Shown in pieces: positions 45,363 to 54,355 of a stretch of 64,000 bases of DNA. The translations under genes and the position numbers were made by a program. Each line of letters opens with the position of its first letter. Position 1 is the stretch's first letter. The stretch covers positions 53,232 through 117,231 of the forward strand of contig CAWGND010000043.1 of NCBI GenBank assembly GCA_963823845.1, in the 5' to 3' direction. The notes below the pieces were generated by a model. It saw nothing but the letters and a program-made list of their open reading frames with translations. It was not told the DNA's origin and made no database searches. The stretch is from Alloacidobacterium sp963823845. Lineage in GTDB: Bacteria; Acidobacteriota; Terriglobia; Terriglobales; Acidobacteriaceae.

Positions 45363-48300
45363 ATGCAAGTTTCTCGCAGAGATTTCATTTGCTCGATGGC
45401 TGGAGCCGGTGCGGTCGTGTTCGGAGTGGATGTCCAGCCTCTGGTAGCTCAGGCACGTACCCTAAAAACTTCAAAGACAACCCAGACCCGCTCGAACTGC
45501 CCATACTGTTCCGTATGCTGCGGTGTCATTATCCACACAATGACTGATGGGTCGAAGAATGTGATCCCTCAGGTTGTGCATGTTGAGGGCGATCCAGATA
45601 ACCCGATTAACCGCGGCACTCTCTGCCCTAAGGGCGCTTCTCTGCAACAGGATTGCGTGAATGAGCGGAGACTGACCAAGCCTCAAGTGAGACGGCCCGG
45701 CAAGTCCGACTGGGAAGACATCTCGTGGGACCAGGCGCTCGATGAGATCACGCGCAAGGTGAAAGCTACACGCGATTCCGGATTTATGCACCTGGATGAA
45801 CAGGGGCGGGTTGTCAACCGATGCGAGAATATAGCGTTTCTTGGGGGCGCCACTGATACGAATGAATTCTGCTGGACCGTTGTGAAGACAATGGCAGCTT
45901 TGGGGGTTGTGCGCCACGAAAACGTGGCGCGTACATGACACGGCCCTTCGGTTCCCGGTCTGGGAACCACGTTTGGCCGAGGGGCCATGACCAACAGCTG
46001 GAATGACATCGCTAATACCGATGTCATGCTGATCATCGGCGCGAATCCGGCGGAGAACCATCCCTGCGGCTTCAAGTGGGCGATTGAAGCAAGGCGTCTA
46101 CGCAATGCGCGAATGATTGTAGTCGACCCGCGATTTACGCGAACGGCGGCGACGGCAGACTTCCACGTGCCCATCCGGGCGGGCAGTGATCTTGCCTTTG
46201 TCGGCGGATTGATTCGCTACATCATCGAGAACAATCTCTATGCACGCGAATACGTGCTCAACTACACCAACGCGTCTTTCCTCGTGAACGAGGACTTTCA
46301 CTGTGCGGATGAGGGCCTTTTCTCGGGATTCAATGCGGTGAATTCCAACTACGACCAGACCACCTGGAACTACCAGCCGAAGTCAGGAGCGGCGACGCCG
46401 GGCCACCTGCCGGAAAATGTTGCGGTCGACCCTACCCTGCAGAACCCCCATTGCGTATTTCAGCTTCTGCGCCAGCAGTATTCACGTTATACGCCGGAGA
46501 TGGTCGAACGAATCACCGGCGTTCCTCAGGCTAAGTTTGTGCGGGTTGCCGAAGAGTTTGCCGGGATGCGCCGCAACGGCGACATGACCAGGACCGGCAC
46601 TCTCATCTATTCGCTGGGTTGGACGCACCACTCCATCGGCACGCAGATTATTCGCTCCGGAGCTATTCTTCAGCTCCTGCTCGGCAACATTGGACGTCCC
46701 GGCGGAGGCGTAAATGCGTTGCGGGGACACGCCAATGTACAGGGAGCAACGGACCTCGCCATCTCCTGGGACAGCTTGCCGGGTTATCTGAAGCCGCCGA
46801 GCGCTGGCGACGACAACTTCGCCGCTTGGATGAAACGCACAACTCCTACCCCTTCCAAGCCGAGCGAGTGGCAGTCAATGAACTACTGGGCTAACACTCC
46901 TAAATTTGCCGTTTCGCTGCAGAAGGCGCTCTATGGTCCTGCCGCTACGGCAGCGAACGAATGGGCTTACGATTACATGCCCAAGCGCCCGGATGGGCGC
47001 GGCTGGTGGGCGATTTCGGAAGAAGCGATGAGAGGCAAGGTGAATGGCGCATTCTGCTTCGGCATGAACGCGCTCGCGCTGGCGCCATCGGTGGATCGTA
47101 CCCTCGCTGCCTTGAGTCAGCTCGACTGGCTGGTGGTCTGCGAGATTTTTCCGGATGAAACCAGTGAGTTCTGGCGTGCCCCAGGCATCACGGCCGAGCA
47201 ACAGGCAAAGATTGGCACCACTGTCTATCGCCTTCCGGGAGCCGGTTTCTCCGAAAAGTCAGGGACGATGGTCAACTCATCCCGTTTGCTGCAGTGGAGA
47301 GATGCTGCGACCCCACCGCTCGGCGATGCGCGAATCGATCTGGAGATTCTGGCGCAGATTTTCTGGCGTGTGCGCCGAATGTACAAGACTCAGGGGGGCG
47401 CTTTCCCGGACCCGATTCTGAATCTTTCGTGGGATTACGAGGACCCGGAGCGGCCCAGCGCCGAAGAACTAGCTAAAGAATTGAACGGACAAGCGCTCGC
47501 ACCCGTGACCGAAGGAGGCAGCACGCTCGCCGCAGGATCACAATTGCCGGGTTTCGCCTGGCTCCGCGACGATGGCTCGACTGCAAGCGGATGCTGGATC
47601 TACTGTGGCTCGTGGCCAGAAGGGGGTGCCCTGACAAAGCGGCGCGGCACGGAAGATCCGTCAGGCATGGGAATTCATCCGAACTGGGCCTGGAGCTGGC
47701 CGATGAACCGTCGTAATTTGTACAACCGTGCTTCTTGCGATCCGGAGGGGAAGCCCTGGGATCCAAGCCGAGCTTCGGTCTGGTGGGACGAATCAGCCGG
47801 TCGATGGAAGGGTCATGATGTCCCCGACTTCATGGTGACATCCGCTCCCAAAGAGCACATGGGCCCCTTCATCATGGCTAACGAGGGGGTCGGCCGGCTC
47901 TTCGCGCCGCTGTCGTTGTTGGTAGATGGACCATTCCCCGAGCATTATGAACCCATCGAGAGCCTGGTCGAGAATGCTCTTCACCCGACTGTACCGACCA
48001 ATCCCCTGGGCAAGAAAATAGAGACTCCATTCGATAAATTCGGAACAGCGGCTGAGGGCTATACGGCGGTCGCATTCACCATGCGTCTCACAGAGACCTA
48101 TCACTTCTGGACCAAGAACAATCCTGCCAACGTTCAGTTGGCGCCGGAACCATTCGCCGAGATCAATGAGCAAATGGCAGGGGAGCTTGGGATCAGCGGC
48201 GGCGATTTCATTCGCATCTCCAGTGCACGCGGCGCGCACATTTGCAAGGCAATGGTCACCAAGAGGCTTCCGGCGCTCGAGGTGAACGGAAAACATGTGT

Positions 48301-48470
48301 ACCAGATCGGCATTCCCTTTAGTTGGGGATTCCGCGGAATTGCTGAAGATGCCGGACGAACTTCGCGCACTCTCGTCAATCTGATCACGCCAACCAGTTA
48401 CGACGCCAATACGCGAACCCCTGAGTACAAGACATTTCTCGTGAAAGTCGAAAAGGTCGACAAACTATGA
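45363..48470 (+). CDS. formate dehydrogenase alpha subunit, selenocysteine-containing (FDH-N/O type)
   Basis: 1035 aa, read through the in-frame TGA at 45936-45938 as selenocysteine (residue 192). GAGGAGG precedes the ATG. The leader QVSRRDFICSMAG is a Tat signal. The [4Fe-4S] motif is SNCPYCSVCCGV. Around the Sec codon the protein reads NVART-U-HGPSVPGL then FGRGAMTNSWNDI, exactly the Sec site of FdnG/FdoG-type enzymes, where it binds Mo/W with bis-MGD. Downstream segments (GANPAENHPCGFKWAIEA, GGGVNALRGHANVQGATD) match the catalytic subunit. It oxidises formate to CO2 in the periplasm and feeds electrons to the beta and gamma subunits. Without Sec insertion only a 191-residue stub would form. 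Confidence 0.95.
45936..45975 (+). promoter_or_regulatory. SECIS hairpin for selenocysteine insertion
   Basis: The UGA at 45936-45938 is followed by 11 bases and then a perfect stem GGTTCCC/GGGAACC (45950-45968) around the loop GGTCT. As I recall the E. coli fdhF SECIS, both the loop and the distance from UGA are the same. SelB would bind this hairpin with Sec-tRNA and GTP. Confidence 0.92.
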
Positions 48471-49363
48471 GCGAAGAGTCACGTCGCATCCAGAAGATCT
48501 CCGCACACGCTGGACCCGTGCCAGGCACGGGAACCGTCCGCGAGCAGACGGTCGCCAAGCTGATCGATGTGACCACTTGCATCGGCTGCAGAGCATGCGA
48601 GATTGCATGCCAGGAGTGGAACGATCTCCCCTTTGCCGATACGGTCTTTCAAAACAACCATCAGACCATGCCGGATACATCTTGGAATCTGTGGACGTTA
48701 ATCAAGATGAACGAGGTCGAGCGCGAAGACGGAACACTGCAATGGCTCCTGCGAAAGCAAGGCTGTATGCATTGCGCCGATCCAGGATGCCTGGCGGCCT
48801 GTCCGGCAGAGGGTGCCATCGTCCAATACGAAAACGGGATCGTTGATTTCGATCACGACAAATGCATCGGGTGCCAGTACTGCACAATCGGTTGCCCGTT
48901 CAACGTGCCGAAGTTCAATCCGGCGACGAAGAAAGTCTTCAAGTGTTCTCTTTGTTCCGATCGCGTGGAGCATGGCCTTGAGCCGGCTTGTATTAAGTCC
49001 TGCCCAACCGGGTGTCTGCAGTTCGGAGCAAAAGAAGAGATGCTCCACGTCGCCCACAAGAGAGCGGAGCAGTTGCGAGAGCACTTCGGATACGAGAATG
49101 CCGGGGTTTATGATCCTCCGGGCGTTGGCGGCACTGGCGTGATCTATGTCCTGCACGACGTGACCCGCCCTGAGCAGTACGGCGGTTTGCCGAAAGATCC
49201 TCGAGTCCCGCCCGCCGTCGGCCTATGGAAAGGCCCGCTGAAGTGGCTGGGCAGCCTGGCGATGGTAGGTGGCTTGATGGGGATGATCGCCCACTTCCTC
49301 CTCTTCGGCCCGAAGCCAGATCCCGGCGAGGAAGAAAGTCATAGCACGGAGAAGCCCCAATGA
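48467..49363 (+). CDS. formate dehydrogenase beta (iron-sulfur) subunit
   Basis: 298 aa; its ATG overlaps the alpha-subunit stop (ATGA). Four ferredoxin-like clusters are visible: CIGCRACEIACQEW, CMHCADPGCLAACP, CIGCQYCTIGCP, CSLCSDRVEHGLEPACIKSCPTGC, enough for four [4Fe-4S]. A C-terminal transmembrane helix (LGSLAMVGGLMGMIAHFLLFG) anchors it, as in FdnH/FdoH. It passes electrons from the Mo/W site to the cytochrome b subunit. Confidence 0.95.
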   Translation: MSEESRRIQKISAHAGPVPGTGTVREQTVAKLIDVTTCIGCRACEIACQEWNDLPFADTVFQNNHQTMPDTSWNLWTLIKMNEVEREDGTLQWLLRKQGCMHCADPGCLAACPAEGAIVQYENGIVDFDHDKCIGCQYCTIGCPFNVPKFNPATKKVFKCSLCSDRVEHGLEPACIKSCPTGCLQFGAKEEMLHVAHKRAEQLREHFGYENAGVYDPPGVGGTGVIYVLHDVTRPEQYGGLPKDPRVPPAVGLWKGPLKWLGSLAMVGGLMGMIAHFLLFGPKPDPGEEESHSTEKPQ

Positions 49364-50019
49364 TTAAGATCCGGTGGCGCAAATTAGATCCGGAGCATGT
49401 TCGTCGCTATACGTTTCACGAACGTGCCGTTCATCTCATTGTTGCAGTCAGTTGCGTCTACCTGATCTTGAGCGGGTTGGCGCTGCATACTCCTTATCTC
49501 TTCTGGATGTCGTCGGTCCTGGGCGGCCCGGCCTCGATGCGCTTTTTTCACCCGGTTTTGGGCCTGTTCTATTTTGTATTCCTCGTCTACATGTGGTGGA
49601 TGTGGCGGCGCGACCTGCGTTTTAACCAAGCCGACAAAGGCTGGATGCGAAACATGGAAGCGTACATCACCAACCATGACGACGACCTGCCGCCGATTGA
49701 CCGCTGGAACGCTGGCCAGAAAATCTTCTTCTGGATGATGATGACATCGGGTGTGGGCCTGGTGATTTCAGGCATGGTACTGTGGTGGCCCGAGTACGTA
49801 CCCTGGAAGCTGCAATGGATCAAGTTCCTCGCGATCATCCTTCATGCTGCTTGCGCCTTTGTCAGCATCGGTGGGCTAATGATCCATCTCTACATGGGGA
49901 TCTTTCTTGTGAAGGGCGGCTTCGGCCAGATCGTTACTGGGGAAGTTACGCGGGCCTGGGCCTACCATCATCACCGTCTCTGGCTTGCGCGGGTCACGAA
50001 GGAACACACCGATGGCTAG
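49360..50019 (+). CDS. formate dehydrogenase gamma subunit, cytochrome b556 type
   Basis: 219 aa; ATGA overlap with the beta gene. Four transmembrane helices: VAVSCVYLILSGLAL, FFHPVLGLFYFVFLVYMWW, IFFWMMMTSGVGLVISGMVL, IILHAACAFVSIGGLMIHLYMG. His residues in or next to them (YTFHERAVHL, FHPVLG, ILHAAC, IHLYMG) fit the two b haems. It moves electrons to the quinone pool and anchors the complex. Confidence 0.93.
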   Translation: MIKIRWRKLDPEHVRRYTFHERAVHLIVAVSCVYLILSGLALHTPYLFWMSSVLGGPASMRFFHPVLGLFYFVFLVYMWWMWRRDLRFNQADKGWMRNMEAYITNHDDDLPPIDRWNAGQKIFFWMMMTSGVGLVISGMVLWWPEYVPWKLQWIKFLAIILHAACAFVSIGGLMIHLYMGIFLVKGGFGQIVTGEVTRAWAYHHHRLWLARVTKEHTDG

Positions 50020-50806
50020 CTGTCTCAATCCTGTATGGCGTTCTGCGCGGGGACAACGAATCTGGGCCGACTACCGTGAGCGCGCGGAGAAGCTGAATAC
50101 TGGGACGGTGAACCCGTTGCTGACCAGGTACATTGAACTGGTTTCGCTCCAGGCGAGACTCAGTTCCATCCTGATCGAGACACTGGATGTTCCCCACACG
50201 GATAGCGATTGCGCTCTTCTCGGCTATTTCAATGGAGAAGCACTTCGTCCGCTCCTCGCTCTTGCCGTGCGCGAGGTGAGCGCGAAGGGCCAGATGGAGC
50301 CGCCCGGTGAATCGCTGAATCTGCTTGAAGATCTGTGGAATCAGGTAGAGGAGTTCCAGTACCCCCGGGACTTTGCGGCACGCCTTGTCCTGGAAGTCTT
50401 TGCCACCGAGCTTTCCGTCTTGCCACACAGGGAGATGGAAACAACACCGGATCGCTGCCCGCATTGCGGCTTTCCTGTCCTGTGTTCGATCGCGCGAGAA
50501 GAGGGCATGGGCAAGCGGCGATCGGCTCTGTGTTCTCTTTGCTCAAGCGAATCGGCGGTTGCGCGTCTCGGATGTCTGCGTTGCGGAGAGCAGGAAGCAT
50601 CCAGGCTCCCGGTTTTCAGCTTCGATGCCTGGGTTTATATTCGAATCGAGGCTTGTGATTCATGCGGTGGCTATCTGAAATCCATCGATATGACAAAGGA
50701 CGCCGAAACGCTGCCCGTACCCGACGACGTCGCTTCGAGCGCGATCAATATCTGGGCCTTCGAGCAAGGTTACCAGGCCATTGGGAGACATTTCTTCAAT
50801 TTGTGA
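50012..50806 (+). CDS. fdhE: formate dehydrogenase accessory protein FdhE
   Basis: 264 aa from MASCLNPVW, overlapping the gamma gene by eight bases. The C-terminal half has the paired zinc-ribbon Cys motifs of FdhE: CPHCGFPV, CSLCSSES, CLRCGEQEA, CDSCGGYLK. FdhE is a cytoplasmic rubredoxin-like chaperone needed to mature Tat-exported respiratory formate dehydrogenases, which fits the Tat leader on the alpha subunit. I do not see fdhD, selA or selB in the window. Confidence 0.9.
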   Translation: MASCLNPVWRSARGQRIWADYRERAEKLNTGTVNPLLTRYIELVSLQARLSSILIETLDVPHTDSDCALLGYFNGEALRPLLALAVREVSAKGQMEPPGESLNLLEDLWNQVEEFQYPRDFAARLVLEVFATELSVLPHREMETTPDRCPHCGFPVLCSIAREEGMGKRRSALCSLCSSESAVARLGCLRCGEQEASRLPVFSFDAWVYIRIEACDSCGGYLKSIDMTKDAETLPVPDDVASSAINIWAFEQGYQAIGRHFFNL

Positions 50807-50876
50807 GTGCCGACGCAAAAGATCCATTCTTCCTTTTTGCATAAGTTTTATGGCTTCGTTCCTTGAGACCACCCGA

Positions 50877-51614
50877 ATCAATTTTGTGTTTGCCAAAGCT
50901 CTTCTTTATGTCAGGTGCAAATTCACCGATGCTGCTTATAACGACTCCAACCCAAGCTTGGTAATTACGCTCTGATATCCCTTGACCGCAATCGCGAGAT
51001 TGTTTGGATTCCAAGTTGCACCGATTACTCCGGCTCCGAATGCCGCTGCAAAAGGCATGATATTGGGCGTACGGATTGTTCACTGCGGTCATAAGTTATG
51101 AAGTTTCGAATGAACGCGTGACGAAAACGTAGCCAACCCAACCCCCTGTGCATCGGCAACGGTCATAGCGCGGCTCCCAGCCAACTATTCCTTGACCAAG
51201 CGAGGTGAACGAGTTCTGAATGATGTTCACCGCTTGATTGGAACCCATGCGTTCGGCAAAACCAGAGAACCCCTCCCCACGCCGATGGTGAATCCGCCAC
51301 TTGGTCGTGCAGAGCAAAGAATCCGGTCTTGATATAAATCCCCGGAGTTGTGTATGTTGCCGAACATAGAGCTTGAAACGCTCCGCACCGTTCAGGCCAA
51401 TAAGAGGAGCATTCTTCGGGATGTACGCACCATACAGCCAGTTGACTGGAAGCTGAGTGTTTACTGAAGGCGGGTCCGGAGGGTTCGACGGTTGACTTGT
51501 TTCCTGAGGGTGGGAAGCCGTAACGAGAGGTAGAAGAACGAGTGCTATCGCGCAGCCTCTCCAATTAGCTGGTCGCGCCAGCCATGAGACACCAATCTCG
51601 AAACGAATTTGCAA
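50877..51614 (-). pseudogene. secreted protein of unknown function, broken by several frameshifts
   Basis: It starts with a signal peptide (GCAIALVLLPLVTASHPQ), then LPVNWLYGAYIPKNAPL and ERFKLYVRQ. Consistent protein-like pieces then appear in shifting frames: TYTTPGIYIKTGFFALHDQVADSPSAWGG, GFSGFAERMGSNQAVNIIQNSFTSLGQG, IMPFAAAFGAGVIGATWNPN, WVGVVISSIGEFAPDIKKSF. At least four frame changes are needed to join them. The 3' end runs to within about 70 bp of the fdhE stop. The family is not known to me. Confidence 0.65.
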
Positions 51615-51806
51615 ACATCGCAGGATGCACCCAAATAACTCGCGAAACCTTCGCGCTCACCACACGGGTGAGCGACGATTCGCGCATCTTTATTTGAAGC
51701 GCTCCGTATGCGCGAGGGGGAATCGGGCATCTTTGATGTTATCGCGTTAATTTACAAACCAACTTGAGCAGCACATCGGCGCTCTCCGCTAGAATGGGAC
51801 TGCGCG

Positions 51807-53129
51807 ATGAGCGAGCTGATCAAAGCTGCCAAGCTGTTCGCCAATAGCCGTCACCAGCGGATCACCGTACAGCGTAATCCCGCGCTGCAAAGCCCCGAGG
51901 TTCATCTGAAATCCGTAGCGCAAATTGTTTCATCCGTTAGTGAGGATGAACAAGTGATTGCCACTGCGTGGCTCCACGATATTGTAGAAGACACGGGGAT
52001 CACGGTTGACGACGTGGAGCGTCAATTTGGTGTTCAGGTCGCAGAACTTGTTCGCGAACTCACCGTTGTCAGCCACCCTGCACGTCGTCATCGCGCTACC
52101 AGCTTTGCACTTTCTAAACTGCATTTCGCCAAGGTTTCTGATGCCGCAAAGACGGTCAAACTAGCTGACCTCATCGACACTTGTCGAGACCTCTACAAGA
52201 ACGACTGGGCAATGTTCCGTACCTACGCGGAAGAAGCGAATGAACTGGCACTTGTGCTTAAAGGAGGCAATACTCAGCTTCTGGCCAGGCTGAAACGCGA
52301 TCTGAATAAGTACGCTTCCAGCACTCAACCTGCCAAGCCCAGCGAACAGATGTTACAACCGCAGCGTTTTGAAATTCCCATCGCGACCTTGCGAGTACTG
52401 GAGGACGGATTCACTGCGCAAGATATTGCTCAACCCTTGATCACTTTTGATTCAAGCCGCACGCCAACCGAGATACTCGAAGCAATGACCGTAGCTAGCG
52501 TTGAAGTCGCAGGACTCCAGAGAGATGGAATCCTATGGGGATTTGTGGAAATTGCCAGCTTGAGTAAGGGGGCTGGTAAAACCTGGGGGCGGGAGTTTGC
52601 GGCGAGCCAATTGGTTTATGCAACAAGCGCCTTCACGAATGTCATTGAAGTTCTGACGCGACATGATTGGTGCTTCGTGAAGGAACTAGGAAACGTTATC
52701 GGAACAATCTCGCGAATTGATATGCACAAGCCGGTAGGGCGAATGTGGCTATTCGGAATTCTCACTCTTGCAGAGCTTGAGTTCACAGAACGAATTAGAC
52801 GAAAATGGCCTGGCGAGAGTTGGAGTAGGCTCTTGTCGCAGCAAAGAATGGACAAAGCCAGGCAGTTGCTCGCCGAGCGTGAACGTCGTAAAGAGAAATG
52901 CCATCTAATCGATTGTCTTCAGTTAGCCGACAAGATAGACATCCTGATTGTAGATCCTTCAGAATTGGCTGCTATCGGCTTTCCCAGCCAAAGTCTGGCG
53001 CGGCGGGTCGGCAAGCAGATCGAGAGTTTGCGTAACAGCCTGGCGCATGCGCAAAGCTTCGTTGAGCAGGATTGGCCACAAATCGTCCGATTGGCCAGAC
53101 GCATCCACAAGATGTCACAGGAGTTGTAA
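51807..53129 (+). CDS. HD (SpoT-like) - CBS pair - HEPN-like multidomain protein
   Basis: 440 aa with three parts. Residues about 1-165 form an HD phosphohydrolase fold of the ppGpp-hydrolase type (WLHDIVEDTGITVDDVERQFG, KTVKLADLIDTCRDL). Residues about 185-320 look like two CBS units (LITFDSSRTPTEILEAM ... ILWGFVEIAS; VYATSAFTNVIEVLTRHDWCFV ... GTISRIDMHKPVGRMWLFG). Residues about 335-440 are helical and contain LRNSLAHAQ, an Rx4H motif as in HEPN RNases. No synthetase domain is present. A plausible reading is a nucleotide-sensing protein with an RNase-like effector, possibly a stress or defence factor; it stands alone on the plus strand. Confidence 0.7.
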   Translation: MSELIKAAKLFANSRHQRITVQRNPALQSPEVHLKSVAQIVSSVSEDEQVIATAWLHDIVEDTGITVDDVERQFGVQVAELVRELTVVSHPARRHRATSFALSKLHFAKVSDAAKTVKLADLIDTCRDLYKNDWAMFRTYAEEANELALVLKGGNTQLLARLKRDLNKYASSTQPAKPSEQMLQPQRFEIPIATLRVLEDGFTAQDIAQPLITFDSSRTPTEILEAMTVASVEVAGLQRDGILWGFVEIASLSKGAGKTWGREFAASQLVYATSAFTNVIEVLTRHDWCFVKELGNVIGTISRIDMHKPVGRMWLFGILTLAELEFTERIRRKWPGESWSRLLSQQRMDKARQLLAERERRKEKCHLIDCLQLADKIDILIVDPSELAAIGFPSQSLARRVGKQIESLRNSLAHAQSFVEQDWPQIVRLARRIHKMSQEL

Positions 53130-53330
53130 TTGGCCAAACCGTGACCCGCCTGCTTGCTCTGGATGTCATCGCGTTGGGCGCGGGATCTTAACGGGAGTCT
53201 CGGTGGGGCACGTGCCGGGGAGTTCCCGGACGGTTGCATGAATCGTGCGATGCAGCCCGGCCTTTCATCCTTCGTGGCGCGATAGGTGTGTCCGATTCCT
53301 CGGTAACCACGCCAATGGCGACGCTGGCAC
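53130..53330. other. short intergenic stretch, nothing recognised
   Basis: About 200 bp between two convergent genes. I found no convincing terminator hairpin. Confidence 0.35.
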
Positions 53331-53534
53331 TCACCTGTCCCTGCCGTTCAGAGTGCGCAGATCGCACAAGTCTTCGAGCAGCGCACGCGCCAGTAGCAGG
53401 GCGCAGTCGTCGCACAGGTGAAAGGGGTCTACCTCGGTGTAACCGTGCATGCGGATTTCTGCCGGACGCTTGCGACAACTGGTGCAGGTGGGGATATTCA
53501 AACTTAACTTCTTCTCTAACTCTTTCATCAGCAT
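53331..53534 (-). CDS. small zinc-motif protein, about 67 aa
   Basis: The start MLMKELEKKL is set by AAAGGAGG seven bases upstream; a longer reading to 53588 has no such site. Two Cys pairs (CTSCRKRPAEIRMHGY, HLCDDCALLLARAL) separated by about 26 residues make a four-Cys zinc ribbon. This resembles small treble-clef or UvrB/Clp-type N-terminal zinc domains, but the function is unknown. It would be cytoplasmic. Confidence 0.6.
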   Translation of the reverse strand: MLMKELEKKLSLNIPTCTSCRKRPAEIRMHGYTEVDPFHLCDDCALLLARALLEDLCDLRTLNGRDR

Positions 53535-53690
53535 TTTTGTGCCTCCTTTAGAACGGGGCTGTTCGCTGGTGTACGCGAACATATCCAAGCCAGCCCGACT
53601 TCCGGCTGACCTTTGGCTGACTTTGCTAAGAACAGAGCATCTCAGAAATAAAGCTATATTCCTATCGCCCTTGAGGGTTATTCCCTCCCG

Positions 53691-53990
53691 TTAATCGCCC
53701 AAAAGCTCCGGACGCCAGCCCAGCAATGCGGCTTCCGAATCTGTAAGCTCAAGTTCCCCCATCCAGCCTTCAATGGATTGAGCCTGATCAAGAACCTCCG
53801 CAACATCCGCTGTACCGTCCAAGATTCGTTGCAGGACTCCGACGACCTCGGATTCATCGTTATGCCATTTTTCACAAAAGAGAGAGCCTTCCGTTGCTCG
53901 ATCAGCGGGGAAGATGACGCTTCGATACGGATCGCCTCCCTCGTTCTTGACAGCGAAAATTTGCACAAAAAACTTCCTCTGCATAGGCAA
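53691..53990 (-). CDS. hypothetical protein, 99 aa
   Basis: A regular, acidic protein: beta-rich N-half (FFVQIFAVKNEGGDPYRSVIFPAD) and helical C-half (SEVVGVLQRILDGTADVAEVLDQAQSIEGWMGELELTDSEAALLGW). No family recognised and no signal peptide. It lies 156 bp upstream of the zinc-motif gene in the same orientation. Confidence 0.5.
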   Translation of the reverse strand: MPMQRKFFVQIFAVKNEGGDPYRSVIFPADRATEGSLFCEKWHNDESEVVGVLQRILDGTADVAEVLDQAQSIEGWMGELELTDSEAALLGWRPELLGD

Positions 53991-54355
53991 ACCCGAAGAT
54001 TGTCCGTGCGTTCAGACTCGCTTTCGATGGTCAGTGAACTGCTGAGTGAACAGACGTATCAGCGCACCAGAAGAGAACTTCAGTTCCTCAAAGAAGATTC
54101 TTGCGAATCAAAAATTAAAGGAAGCTTAAGGTCATTTCTCGCGGGCGCATCAACGATAACACCAATTGCGCTAGAACTCGTTGACGGTCAGGCGAGCGTG
54201 AAAGTTCCCTGTTGCCGGAACAACGGATTGATTGACAGAAGGGAGTTTTGCCCACCGCTGCCGATGTCCTGCTGCACGTGATGACCTGCGTCGATGTCCG
54301 TTCTTGCTCGACGTCTTGTCTATTCCGACAAGATCACGATCCGTTTCCGCCAGTC
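53991..54355. other. intergenic stretch, nothing recognised
   Basis: 365 bp between the hypothetical gene and the end of the PQQ/DUF11 gene. An open frame on the plus strand here is mostly antisense to the 99-aa gene and looks spurious. Confidence 0.35.

Noticed and set aside
45363..45938. Formate dehydrogenase alpha as two separate broken genes
   Set aside because: The TGA falls exactly at the known selenocysteine position, both sides are in the same frame, and a SECIS hairpin follows.
53778..54281. 167-codon plus-strand frame
   Set aside because: Mostly antisense to the 99-aa gene, with no ribosome site and uneven composition.
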